A stretch of 64,000 nt of DNA from Dentipellis sp. KUC8613 (lineage: Eukaryota; Basidiomycota; Agaricomycetes; Russulales; Hericiaceae): NCBI GenBank assembly GCA_002286715.1, contig NSJX01000007.1:189863-253862 (forward strand). The letters are read 5' to 3'. The notes below the pieces were generated by a model that was not told the origin of the DNA, did no database searches, and saw only the letters and a program-made list of their open reading frames with translations. Positions 47,755 through 58,008 of this stretch are shown here, in pieces. Position 1 is the stretch's first letter. Each line of letters opens with the position of its first letter. The position numbers and the translations under genes are program-made.

Positions 47755-48477
47755 ATGTCCTACGACTTTGATCTGAATGATGCCCCCGAGACGGGTGAAT
47801 CGCCTTGGGACGACGCACCCACTGCCTCCCCGCACGCGGGGGATGCAGAGTGGGACAAGATGGCTTCGGACTTCACGAATGTGTGTGTGTACGGTGATCT
47901 GCATCATCATCGCTTCCTTCGTCTTGCCTTTTCATCTGCGTAGAGATCTGATACATGTTATGTGTCTGTGCAGGCTGGCTATCGCGAAGGCATCACCGCG
48001 GGCAAGGAGGGTGCCCTTCAGGAAGGCTTCGACGCTGGATTCGCCCAGGTCGGTGTGCCCCTCGGGCATGAGTTAGGGCTGCTTCGCGGTCTTGCCGCCG
48101 CTCTGCAATCCTTCTGCGAATCGCTCCCTCGGACAGACGAGTCATCTGCGCGGCTTACCGAGGCGCGCGCAATAAACGAGAACCTTGCAGAGGTGCGCTT
48201 CACGGACATCGTGCCGCGCGACCTCGAAGCGGAACAGCACGCGCGGGAGCATCTCGAGTCGTTCGGCGAGGAGCTCGACGAGAACGAAGAACTTGCCGAG
48301 AAGCGGAAGGTGGAACAACTCGAGGACATGATGAACCAGCTGACTGCAGACGCGGGCGGATCCCAAGCGAAGAGTGCCCGGCCGACAGCAGACGATGTTC
48401 GTGCACTGAAGGCACGCCTCGAAGCCCTGATTGCCGCTGCGGGGCTGGATGTTGGGCCACTGGCGCTCTCCAGTTGA
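47755..48477 (+). CDS. YAE1: Yae1-type deca-GX3 protein (Fe-S delivery to ABCE1/Rli1)
   Basis: Two exons (47755-47880 and 47974-48477) give 209 residues. After an acidic N-terminus (MSYDFDLNDAPETGESPWDD, EWDKMASDFTN) comes the deca-GX3 block, with glycine at nearly every fourth residue: AGYREGITAGKEGALQEG, FDAGFAQVGVPLG, HELGLLRGL. A helical, charged C-terminal half follows (AREHLESFGEELDENEELAE, QLEDMMNQL). In yeast, Yae1 and Lto1 form an adaptor that brings the cytosolic iron-sulfur targeting complex to the ribosome recycling ATPase Rli1/ABCE1. Length and N-terminal position of the block fit Yae1 better than the shorter Lto1. The intron falls exactly at the start of the deca-GX3 block. Confidence 0.88.
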
Positions 48478-49330
48478 TCCTGCGATTGCAAAGGTCCCGT
48501 TCGCATCGTTCGGGAGGCCTGCTTCGAGGCATGGTTGGGTGCGGGGTTACCGCAGTGCGCCGCCAGAATCGGGGATACTGAGCGGTTGGGAAACGTCCGG
48601 TTTGTCTTCTCTTCTCGATCTCAGAAAGATGACGGATGGCTGATGCATGGGTTCTATAGGCCAAGGTTATTGTCTCCGAAATCGCAGGACACGATCGGTC
48701 CTGTTTGTTCTGGACGCGTATGCGGCTCGCTCCTATGTAAGTCTGGGTCTTCTACGGGTGCTGTTGGTATTGACTATAATTGGTCTAGGGACGGCGCGGC
48801 GCATACAAAATCTAGCAACAATTCCGTAGATTCCGGGGTACTTGTATTGCACCTTTCGCGATCAATGCTGAGGGGTACCGGGGACCAGTCTGGGGTTGGA
48901 GAGGAAAGGAGTTGAATAGAGGTGTTCCAATGGTCTGCTGTTCCGTTGTCGTAAGAGCGTATGGTCCGAATTCTATTCTATGATTCTCGCACAGCTCCCG
49001 GATAGAACACGCCTGGGTGGGGAGTGCATCGGGACGGGTTGACGAAATTCATAGAGAACTCTGACGAAGACGGGGTGAGCGGGGGTACGCTGGACGAGCA
49101 CGTGCGGGGACCCCGGAGACCGCTGACTTGATGTCATGAACTTCGCGCGATTATAGTCACCGCGACACGCGTTATACTACTTTCAAGTCCTCGACGCTGC
49201 TTTCTTTACCTTCTGTATAGCTGCTAACCCTTGACCACTGTTTGCAGCGGAGATAAAATCAGCATATAGTACTGCTCTTTCACAGGCCAAACCCCTCTGT
49301 GGTTGTCCTTTACAGTGTCCTCTTGTGACC
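48478..49330. other. Intergenic 0.85 kb
   Basis: 3' flank of YAE1 and promoter of the dynactin gene. Nothing else is recognised. Confidence 0.5.
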
Positions 49331-51194
49331 ATGCCTCCATCTGTGGATTACCACTGCCCATGCCTTTCCTCGAGCGGAGCTCCTCCACCTCCCCACCTCC
49401 CTTCCTCGTCAGCACAGTTCCACCCCCTACACGAGCTCTTCTTCTGCGAAGAGTGCGACGCCGTCCGATGCAATCTCTGCGTGTCCGTCGAAGTCAGCGG
49501 CTACTACTGCCCAAATTGCCTCTTCGAAGTCCCGAGTGCGAGTGTACGAGCTGAGAAGAACAGGTGCGTTACTTTCACGCGTAGTTTTCTTGAATTCAAT
49601 AACATCGGTATGCCTAGGTGTGCGCGCAACTGCTTCCTTTGTCCGAACTGCCGAAACACGCTTTCCGTCGTCCCCTCAGATCCACCGGAAGTGGATGACA
49701 GCAGGATGTCTCCAGCACCTATAAGTGCAGTCGGCGAGCCCCCTTTCTTTCTCTATTGCAACCACTGCAGATGGGACTCCGCGGAGGTAGACATCACATT
49801 CGAAAAGCCTACCGGCCTTGCTGGTGCGTGCCCGTCCGCCCTTCGCCTGTCCATACCATCCACTTACAAAGACGTCCCGCTCGCTTAGCCCAGCTCCAGA
49901 AATTCGAAGACTCCGCCCCCGACTCCCTCGAATTCGAGCGCCTCAAGGAACACTTTGAGCCCTTCCTACGTGCATCCTCCTCCTCCGCCCTCCCGCCGTC
50001 CGCCGCACACTCACACCACCACGTGAACCCCATCACAGCCGCCGCGTCGTCCGCGCTCGCGCGCGACATCCCCGGCGTGGGCAAGTACACGCCGTACCCG
50101 CGCAGCCGGCGCGACAAGGGCGCGCGCGACGAGATGCCCGAGTACCGCGCGCGCGTCGAGGTCGGCGGCGTGTCGGGCGGCGCCGGCGGCGACGCGGACA
50201 CGGAGTTCATGCAGCACATCGAGGGCGTCGGCGAGGTCGCGGCGCTCGAGCAGCGCTGGGCGAGCAGCTGGGCGACGTCCCTGCACACGAGGTGGGTCTT
50301 CCTCTGCACCCGCCACCAACCTAGCACACTGACGCAGCATACAGCGACCTGAAGCCCCTCCGCATCCCGCTGCACTCGAAGAAATCGAAGCGCTGCCCGA
50401 CGTGCCGGCACATCCTCATCAAGCCCGAGCAGAAGGCGCAGTCCGTGCGTTACAAAATCAAGCTCGTCGCTGCAAACTACCTCCCCGCCATCACCGTCGC
50501 GCTCCCGCACCCCGCCGACCCGTTGCGGCGGGGCGCGGCTCGCAGCGCGTCCACCGACGACGCGAGCGGGATGAACGGGCTGCATGCGGGCAAGACATAT
50601 CCCTTCCAGCTTGCGCTCACGAACCCGCTCTACGACCCCATCCAGGTGCGCCTGAATGTCCAGCGGCAGTTGCCCCCGGCCGCAACTGCGGCTGCGGGGC
50701 CCGACGCACAGGACAAGTCGCGTCGCCCGCCGTATGCGGTGACCCTGCCGAGCACGGCGTTCCCGATCGCGGCGTTTGCGGAAGCGTGGGAGTACGAGGA
50801 CGACGAGGATATGTTTGGGGAGGACGGGTTTGGGTTCGAAGGGCGCGGTGCGAGGGAGAAGGAGCGGGCGAAGAGCAAGACGGTCGGTGTGTTGGAGCGG
50901 AGGGCGAATGTGACTATCGTGGGCGGTGAGGTCGTGATTGGGAAGGACGCGAAGGGGGAGGTGAAGGTACGTTTTATCGCGAAGGAGACTGTTCATTGAA
51001 ACGTGCTGACGGTTTCGCAGTTCAACATGATGGTGTCCTACACGTATCGTTCAGACGATCCATTGCCTGAAGACGACGTACGGACCACGCCATCACGGAC
51101 GAAGGCTCCGGAGATGAAGACCTTCTCGTTCTACACGGTCATACAGCTTGGAACCATCATCCCCCGCGAAGAACGAACGGAGGTTGACTTCTAA
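49331..51194 (+). CDS. Dynactin subunit 4 (p62)
   Basis: p62 belongs to the pointed-end complex of dynactin, the processivity and cargo adaptor of cytoplasmic dynein. The protein starts MPPSVDYHCPCLSSS. Cys-rich zinc-binding segments follow: FHPLHELFFCEECDAVRCNL, CVSVEVSGYYCPNCLFEVPS, CARNCFLCPNCRNTLSVVPS, FFLYCNHCRWDSAEVDITFE. The helical QLQKFEDSAPDSLEFERLKE comes next, then a Ser/Pro/Ala-rich region. A second block contains LKPLRIPLHSKKSKRCPTCR, HILIKPEQKAQSVRYKIKLV, AANYLPAITVAL, QLALTNPLYDPIQVRLNVQR and ends FYTVIQLGTIIP then VDF. At least four introns. These motifs are specific to the p62 family. The ATG at 49331 is preceded by TGACC and opens the first Cys pair. It is needed for long-range nuclear and vesicle transport in hyphae. 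Confidence 0.94.
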
Positions 51195-51621
51195 TATCAA
51201 TACCAGGATCATGCATGCGCATAATTGGCAGAGCATCTGTCAGTGTCTATCATAGTGGTACTTACATATTGCATTGTAATCACGCTGGGAAAGTACTCCG
51301 TTCCTGCTGTAAGTCAGTGCATAACGGCGATGACCATGGCCCACGATTGGTCACTGCGGCGGGGCCCGCATGCACCCTGACAACTGACGGCGCTGGTGAG
51401 CAACTGCCGGCCGGCAGCATGGTGTTGGTGCCGGGGAGTTGCCATACCGGGTCGTGATGGAACAGCGAAAGAGTGCGCAATATGCACCGGGTTTATTCAG
51501 CGTTCCTGTCTTCCCCATATCTCTTTCACTGGATTGATGCCAGCATCAGGACGGTTGTCGTCTTGCCAGGTGCAAGTTTAAGCTCTTTCTTTCCATTCTC
51601 TCTTTTTCACGACCAAGAGGC
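51195..51621. other. Intergenic
   Basis: 427 bp between two plus-strand genes. No feature beyond 3' flank and promoter is seen. Confidence 0.5.
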
Positions 51622-52626
51622 ATGGCATCGAGCAGCGCGTCCGCGTCCGCATCCACGTCGGCGGCACTGGCACAGGACACAAGACCGCAGGCGGGTCCTT
51701 TGCCGTCGAAGAGGGGCGAAATTGGATACCGGGAGGAGGTCCACGGGCAGGCGCAGGCGCAGCAGGAGGAGGGCAGCGCGGGCGAGGTCGCACAGTTACC
51801 CGCGCGGCACCCCGCAGAGAGGTCTCCGACGCCAACTCCACCAGCGAATGCAGGCGAGGAGCCCGCAGCCGGATCGTCCACGGCATCCCCGTCCCCGAGC
51901 GCAAACGATGCCTCGTCCACTCATTCCACGGCCAAGCGCAGCATCATTGGTTTCCTGAAGCCGAAGAAGGTCCCCACATATGGCGGCGTCCGGCTCACGA
52001 CCATCCTTCCTATGGTTATTATTATTCTTATCGTCGGCGGAACGATCGCAGGCTGGGTCGTCGCAGTCAACATGCTCCAGAAGAACAGCAGCACCTCCGG
52101 ATCATCCAGCATCTTCATCTACGTCGCATTCGGCATCGTCGTGCTCGCAGAGCTCATCCTGCTCGAGCGGCGCGTCTTCCAAGTGCGCGCGGAACGCTAC
52201 GCGCACAAACACCCCGGGGAGATGCTGCCCACGTCGAGGCTACACCGCACGCCGTCGCGACAAAGTACGGCAATGCCGATCGCACCCTGGCACCGGCCGC
52301 CGCTGCCGACCTACGCTGCGGCGTTGGTGCAGAGCGGGGCGGGTACGGGGGATGTGGAGGACGCGATCATCGCGCAGCCGCCGCCGCCTGCTTACGGGCA
52401 GACGCGCGGGAGCATGCTGTTGTTGCAGGGGTACCTGCGGAACAGCCTGCGGGCGCAGGCGCGGGAGTACGAGGTGGACCGGTCGAGCAGGGCAAGTGCC
52501 CGGAGTGACCGGCCGGTCTCGTTCGCGAGCCGTGACGAGGAGTGGGAGGAGCGGCGGGACGCGGAGCGGGCGAGAAGGCTGGAGGAGTCGCTGGCGCGGC
52601 TGGAGGAAGGCGGTGGGCGGGAGTGA
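51622..52626 (+). CDS. Two-TM protein with PPAY motif, function unknown
   Basis: A single exon encodes 334 residues. An N-terminal Ser/Ala/Pro-rich disordered region (about 120 residues) leads to a basic patch (STAKRSIIGFLKPKKVPTYG). Two hydrophobic helices follow: TILPMVIIILIVGGTIAGWV (about residues 128-148) and IFIYVAFGIVVLAELILLER (about 165-185), separated by a short polar loop. The C-terminal part has PLPTYAAALVQSGAG, QPPPPAYGQTRGSMLLLQGY and a charged helix (EEWEERRDAERARRLEESLA). PPAY fits the PPxY consensus bound by WW domains of Nedd4/Rsp5-type ligases, so it could be a membrane adaptor, but that is inference. I recall no named family. Confidence 0.75.
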   Translation: MASSSASASASTSAALAQDTRPQAGPLPSKRGEIGYREEVHGQAQAQQEEGSAGEVAQLPARHPAERSPTPTPPANAGEEPAAGSSTASPSPSANDASSTHSTAKRSIIGFLKPKKVPTYGGVRLTTILPMVIIILIVGGTIAGWVVAVNMLQKNSSTSGSSSIFIYVAFGIVVLAELILLERRVFQVRAERYAHKHPGEMLPTSRLHRTPSRQSTAMPIAPWHRPPLPTYAAALVQSGAGTGDVEDAIIAQPPPPAYGQTRGSMLLLQGYLRNSLRAQAREYEVDRSSRASARSDRPVSFASRDEEWEERRDAERARRLEESLARLEEGGGRE

Positions 52627-53032
52627 TGTCTTTGATCGTGCGGGCGTAGGGAGCAGGTATGTTTTGATTCTGAGAATGCTGTGAGGAGTGTATTGACGGA
52701 AGGCTAGGGGTTGCTTGTTTCGGGGAAGGATGGACAGCGTAGTGTACCGCATTCGTTCGTTTTGCAAAGTGTTTCTATATCGGACGCTCGGATGTTGTAT
52801 TGATCGTGCAGCGGAACCAACTCTCCTCTGCGCTGCTGACATAACCCTTCTCCCGCAGCCTGCGGAGCGCTATGTCTGACTCGATCACCAAGTCAGTCTT
52901 TCAGCGCTTTCCGCTCTGACGCTTCCGCGACGCGCCCAAACAACCATTCATACTCATGTTCTCCTCTCCCCCTCTTAACTCGCGCCTTGGCACAGCACCG
53001 ACGCCCCCTCCCCCTCCCTCCCGCCTCTCACC
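52627..53032. other. Intergenic
   Basis: 406 bp of 3' flank and promoter. A CT-rich tract at about 52.97-53.03 kb lies just before the next start codon. Confidence 0.5.
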
Positions 53033-53098
53033 ATGGCTTGCCTCCCGCCACCCCCCATGACTTGCCTTCCTCCCCCCATGACTTGTCTACCTCCGCCC
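53033..53098 (+). repeat. Three-unit tandem repeat at the start of arrestin-like 3
   Basis: Units 53033-53056 (24 nt), 53057-53077 (21 nt) and 53078-53098 (21 nt) each begin with ATG and encode M(A/T)CLPPP. Three in-frame ATG codons therefore compete as the start. Confidence 0.9.
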
Positions 53099-54581
53099 TG
53101 CTACACCCCGTCAGTCGAAGCTCCGTGCTATTCGCTCGAGCCGGGTCCGACTGAGCAGCGTCTCGCGCTCGCCGCCTTCCGCCACGGGCGTCGGTCCACG
53201 CCAACAGGCGTCTTCACGCGTAAGAACAGTGCCATCTCTCTCGCATTCCGCGACCAGGAAGAGGGTATCCCGTACCCCACGTACGGTCGAGGCGCACTCG
53301 TGTGTGGCGACATTGCGCTCAAAAATCCCCAGAACGTCCTTTCCGTGACGGTCAAGGTACGTCATGCATTGGCCCCTGGGCCACGGATATTCATCGCCCG
53401 CGTAGTTGGAGGGTCGCTTGAGTCTCACCCTCACTGAGGGCATCAGCAATGTCCGCACGTTCCTCAGCACGACGAGTACTGTCTGGAAAGCAGACGAGGG
53501 GTCTTCGTCCGCGTGTCCGAGTATGTTCCCCTTCGAGGTCATGCTCCCCGTCGGTTGCCAGGACGTCGACCGCGTCCGCCCGCTGCCCCCGACGTTCAAC
53601 TCAGCGTACCCCGGTGTCCCGGACATCTTCATCAACTGCAACTACACGCTCACCGTGCGCGTCGTCAAAGCACGCAATCTCAAGTTATGGAAGCCCCAAA
53701 AGACGTACGTGCTGCGCAGTTATTCGCCTCGCCGCTAGAACTTACCCAGCGCGCTTAGTCTGCACGTGCAGATATTGTACAGGCCCCGCACGCGCCCTCA
53801 TCAGCCGATCCTTGGCTCGCCATTCCCGTTCTACTCGTCCATCAAAAGCCTACCTGAGGAGTGGCACCAGGTGGTCTCTGCGATGCCCGTACGGCCTGAC
53901 TCAGGAATTGCGCCACTGGAGTGTCACGTAAGGCCCACTTCCTTCGCGATGATTCGTTTTTACTCACGACCAGTTATAGCTCTTTATACCTGCGGTGCAA
54001 ATCTACGCGCTGACCGACACAATTCCCTTCTACCTTCAACTCCACGCGCCTCCTTCGTCCATCCAGGCGTTTCTCTATACAGCCCCGCCACCCTCGCCTA
54101 GGCTCAGTCGCTCGAAGTCGCGCACTGAGCCGCCAGCGCAACCTACTGTGCGGGTGTACATTTCCAGGCAGATCACAGCGTTTGTCAACGGGCAACGCGT
54201 AACTCGCTCGTGTCCTATTGGCGAGGGAACGCTGCGCTCGCTCCCGCCGGATGCAGCTGCGAGCTCTTCAGTACTGCGTACGCCTGAGGGAGGATGTGGG
54301 TCGTTGGAGTGGGAGGGCGAAGTGAAATGCCGTCCAGACGTGAACGTAGGCGGCTTCAACGTCGGGAAGCTGGTCGTCCGGGTACGCAATTTGGGCTCAA
54401 ATCTATATATTCTGCGACTGAAGCTGTCTGACTATAGGATTTCATCGCGCTGCACCTTGTCCCCCCACTTCCTGCATCGTCGCCTCTGATGGAACACAAG
54501 CACCAACACTGTATCCGAATGGTCACCGATTCCTTTCTCGACAACCCAGAGCCAACTCAGGAGGAGCCCCTCTTTTCATAG
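53033..54581 (+). CDS. Arrestin-like protein, paralog 3
   Basis: The N-terminus is a short tandem repeat (MACLPPPPMTCLPPPMTCLP). The arrestin N-like region: NSAISLAFRDQEEGIPYPTY, LVCGDIALKNPQNVLSVTVK, then after an intron LEGRLSLTLTEGISNVRTFL, STTSTVW, FPFEVMLPVG, PLPPTFNSAYPGVPDIFINC, NYTLTVRVVKARNL. The C-like region: LHVQILYRPRTRPHQPILGS, LFIPAVQIYALTDTIPFYLQ, LHAPPSSIQAFLYT, VRVYISRQITAFVNGQRVTR, GEVKCRPDVNVGGFNVGKLV and DFIALHLVPPLPASSP. It ends with an acidic tail, PEPTQEEPLFS, TAG at 54579-54581. Five or so introns of about 50-60 nt. The GEVKCRPDVNVGGFNVGKL block matches GEIRINPDVSVGGFKAGGL of paralog 1. Role as in the other arrestin-like genes: probable cargo adaptor, not established. 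Confidence 0.83.
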
Positions 54582-55650
54582 CGACCCCCCGCATCCCCCT
54601 TCTCCCCCTCACGCTGTTCTTTATTCTGATATCTCCCCTTTCGCTTTCACTCCGGTTCTTTTATGACGGGTTATGATTTCTTTTCATCTTTTTCTCTGGG
54701 ACACCATCGCATTGCAAGAAGCATTCGAAAACGAAGTATCTTAACCCTCTCACTTATTCAACCGTCTACTGGTTGTGTATCGCCTCCTCTCCGCGCTACC
54801 TCACAATTTTCCCTCATCACATATACATATACGTCGACATCATGATCTTCCCCTGGCCTGCGCAGGCACTGTATTTTAGTCAATCTTCAGGATCTTCTCT
54901 TCCTGATCCATGTAAATATACGCGTACGGGCTTCTCCCACATCCAACTCTCATGATAGTCAGCCTCGACGCATTGCCCAAGAGATGGGTAATGTACCATC
55001 ATCTTATTCACGATCTCTTGCGCGACCTTACGGTGTGGTTAGGCAGGACGGGCGCCTATCACTGTAAGTTTAGATCCTGTAACCCGGCGTGCCTTCTTTC
55101 AGTCACCGGTCGACATACTTACCATGAACGCAGTCACAGCTATCACTCAGCGGTTCTGCATTCTGCGCCTCGGAAAAGAGTACCGACCGCAGAATTCATC
55201 TCCGGGAGCACTCCACGCCTCTCGCACGCAAATCTTCACGCCGCGGTCCACAAAAGTAGAACCTTGTAATACTACCGCGTTTCACTAACCGCAGGACGGT
55301 TCGTCCGAGCAACCCGTTGCCGGTCCCGATTTACTCACTGGTATGTCCACAGGACGCTTGCATTTCTGACCATCAGTCTCGGATCCACTGGCATGCATGC
55401 GTGGAATCGTAGCTGCCAGCAAGATCGTGCCATGTGCAAGAATATTATCGCGGCGCGTCCGCCGTCTATGTCTTAGCCTGCCCGCCCATGGCTGACGCGC
55501 TCAGCCCCATCCCAAATCGCCAGTCATGGATGCGCGCGCTGCTGCCACCCGTCCCCACGGCTGCGCTGTTCCTACCTCCACCTTCCTACCCCCCTCCCCT
55601 CTTCGTTTCTCTCTCCCATCCCCCACCTTCCTCTTACCGCAGCCATCATC
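54582..55650. other. Intergenic 1.07 kb, glucoamylase 3 promoter
   Basis: This holds the arrestin-like 3 terminator region and the upstream region of glucoamylase 3. Open frames at 54.95-55.27 and 55.43-55.65 kb have no supporting motifs. Confidence 0.5.
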
Positions 55651-57415
55651 ATGTATATTCCTATGCTTGCCGCTCTGGGACTGGCTGGCCAGGTCCTGAA
55701 GCGCGCTGGGACGGTGGACTCGTACGTCGCGACGGAGGGCCCGATTGCACAGGCCGGGCTTCTCGCAAACATCGGGGCGAGTGGATCGAAGAGCCATGGC
55801 GCCAAGGTACAGTCATCCATACCTCACTCAATTTATCTCGCTCGCTTGCATTTCTGGAACGCTGACACGGATATCCATGACCCGCAGGCGGGCATCGTGA
55901 TCGCCAGCCCGAGCACGCAGAACCCGAACTACCTGTACACATGGACGCGCGACTCGGCGCTCACGTTCAAGCTGCTCGCGGACCAGTACACGACGGGCGT
56001 CGACACGAGCCCCGCGCTGCGCGGGCACATCGACGACTACGTCGCGGCGCAGAAGATCCTGCAGCAGGTCCCGAACCCGAGCGGGAACGTCAACACCGGC
56101 GGCCTCGGCGAGCCGAAGTTCAATATCGACGAGACCGCGTTCACGGGCGCGTGGGGCCGGCCGCAGCGCGGTGAGTGCTTGCTTGACTTGTGCTGTGCGG
56201 GTGGATTTTGACGGAGGCTGACCGTGCGGATCGGTTGGAATGCAGACGGCCCGGCGCTCAGGTCGATTGTGATTATGACTTATGCGAACTGGCTGCTGGA
56301 TAATGGGAACTCGTCGTATGTGAAGGCAAGTCTGTGGCCGATCATCCAGCTCGACGTGGACTACGTCGCACAGAACTGGAACAAGACGACGTGAGTACTT
56401 GCTCTCTTGCGTACCTCATCTCTTCGCGGCTCATGTTTTTGGGGCAGTTTCGATCTTTGGGAGGAAGTCAGCTCTTCGTCGTTCTTCACCACGGCTGTGC
56501 AGTACCGCGCTCTGCGCCAGGGCGCCACGCTCGCATCGAAGCTTATGAATACTGCTCAGAATGCGACGTACAGCACGCAGGCCACCAAGGCCTTCGCGTT
56601 CATGCAGGTTCGTCCGCCTGCAGCGTTTATTGAGTATCGCCTAATAATGCCCCAATTATTACAGTCATACTGGAACCCGACGCGCAACTACATGACCGCC
56701 AACACGGGCGGCGGCCGCTCGGGCATCGACGCGAACACCGTGCTGACCTCGATCTACATGTTCGACAAGACGGCCGGGTGCGACGCGACGACGTTCCAGC
56801 CGTGCTCGGACAAGGCCCTCGCGAACCTCCTCGCGTACTTCCAGTCGTTCCGCTCGATATACACGATCAACAAGAATGCGCCTGCGAATGGGGCTGTCGC
56901 GACTGGACGGTATCCCGAGGACAGCTACTACGGCGGCAACGTGCGTGTCTCACCTACCTTGCCCTATTTTGATTTTGGCTGAGTCTGAGACGGCTGGGTT
57001 TCTGATCCAACAGCCATGGTATCTCGCCACTGCTGCTGCCTCTGAGCAGCTGTACGATGCCGTCCAGACCTGGCAGAACACGAGCCAGGTCGTGATCACC
57101 AGCACCTCGCTCCCGTTCTTCAAGTTCCTCCTCCCAGGGTCGACGCTCACCACGCAGACCTACGCGGCGCCCTCCGCGGAGTACAACAGCATCGTCAGCG
57201 CGGCACAGGCGCTCGGGGACGGGTTCCTCGGCGTGCACGCGCAGTACACGCCGGCAAATGGGGGCCTGGCGGAGCAGTATGACAGGAACACGGGCACGCC
57301 GAAAAGCGCGGTGGACCTGACGTGGAGTTATGCCGCGGTGTTGACCGCGATTAGGGCGCGTGGGGGCGGGGGCCAGATGAGCTGGATGGCGGGAGGTATG
57401 AATGCGAACTGCTGA
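55651..57415 (+). CDS. Glucoamylase (GH15) without starch-binding domain
   Basis: The signal-like N-terminus MYIPMLAALGLAGQVLKRAG leads into TVDSYVATEGPIAQAGLLAN. GH15 motifs: [80 protein letters not shown] (general acid Glu), TGGGRSGIDANTVLTSIYMF, GCDATTFQPCSDKALANLLA, ATGRYPEDSYYGGNPWYLAT, GGLAEQYDRNTG (base Glu) and AVDLTWSYAAVLTAI. It then stops after QMSWMAGGMNANC, with no linker and no CBM20, and I see no relic of one downstream. The catalytic module is complete, so it should act on soluble starch or dextrins. About seven introns. It lies on the opposite strand to the other two copies and 34 kb away from them. Confidence 0.94.
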
Positions 57416-57534
57416 GGCTGAAAAGGAAATAGGCTTTGTCGGCGTGTGGAGACCTGTAATGTGTGATGCTACATGTTATTTAGGGGCTGCCTTTGTTTTA
57501 CGAACGACCAGTCGACAGGCGGGTTTCGAAAGCC

Positions 57535-57538
57535 AAAA
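57535..57538 (-). terminator. Probable Pol III terminator of tRNA-Asn
   Basis: Four T on the minus strand, 28 nt after the tRNA 3' end. This is a short but acceptable Pol III terminator. Confidence 0.45.
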
Positions 57539-57566
57539 GATGATCATTATGTTGCATCCCGTTATG

Positions 57567-57671
57567 CTGCCCCAGAGAGGCTCGAACTCTCGACCTTCCG
57601 ATTATGACCTAGGAAACTCGGTAGGATCCAGGTTAACAGTCGGACGCTGTAACCAACTCAGCCATGGGGCA
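57567..57671 (-). tRNA. tRNA-Asn(GTT), with intron
   Basis: The acceptor stem TGCCCCA pairs with TGGGGCA, with discriminator G. The D arm is GGCTGAGTTGGTTACAGC. The anticodon stem TCCGA pairs with TCGGA around loop CTGTTAA, giving anticodon GTT. The T arm is GAGAG-TTCGAGC-CTCTC. A 31 nt intron (57603-57633) sits one base 3' of the anticodon, and its ends ACCTGG and CCTAGGT can pair. The mature tRNA is 74 nt. It is a GUN-anticodon tRNA, so a queuosine target. Confidence 0.94.
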
Positions 57672-58008
57672 GGTGTCATGGTATGTACCAGCGACATACT
57701 CATCAACAAAGCATTGCCTATATCATTGATGACTCCAATTATTAATTCATGGCAAGGATGCTAAATCACCTCTTCTGTGTCGAGTTGGCATGAAAAACTC
57801 CCAAGTTTAACGAGAGCATGGTTTGAGTCTGAAGGCGGTGGGTCGGGAACGTCGGGCACGGGGGCTGCCGGATGGAGCCTGGGCATGTGACGCAGAGATG
57901 GTGCGCAGCGCGTCTCTTGTCCAGCCGCCTTTGCGCTCCTGCTGCCTGTCCATGTCCTGACCACCTTGCTCCTCGTGCTGCACATCTCCACAGCACTCCC
58001 TCTCCACA
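57672..58008. other. Intergenic, tRNA-Asn to PA-TM-RING gene
   Basis: 337 bp divergent upstream region. No other feature is seen. Confidence 0.5.

Noticed and set aside
57416..57566. Relic CBM20 downstream of glucoamylase 3
   Set aside because: Looked for the YPTW, YKYI and VxWE motifs in all plus frames and found none.
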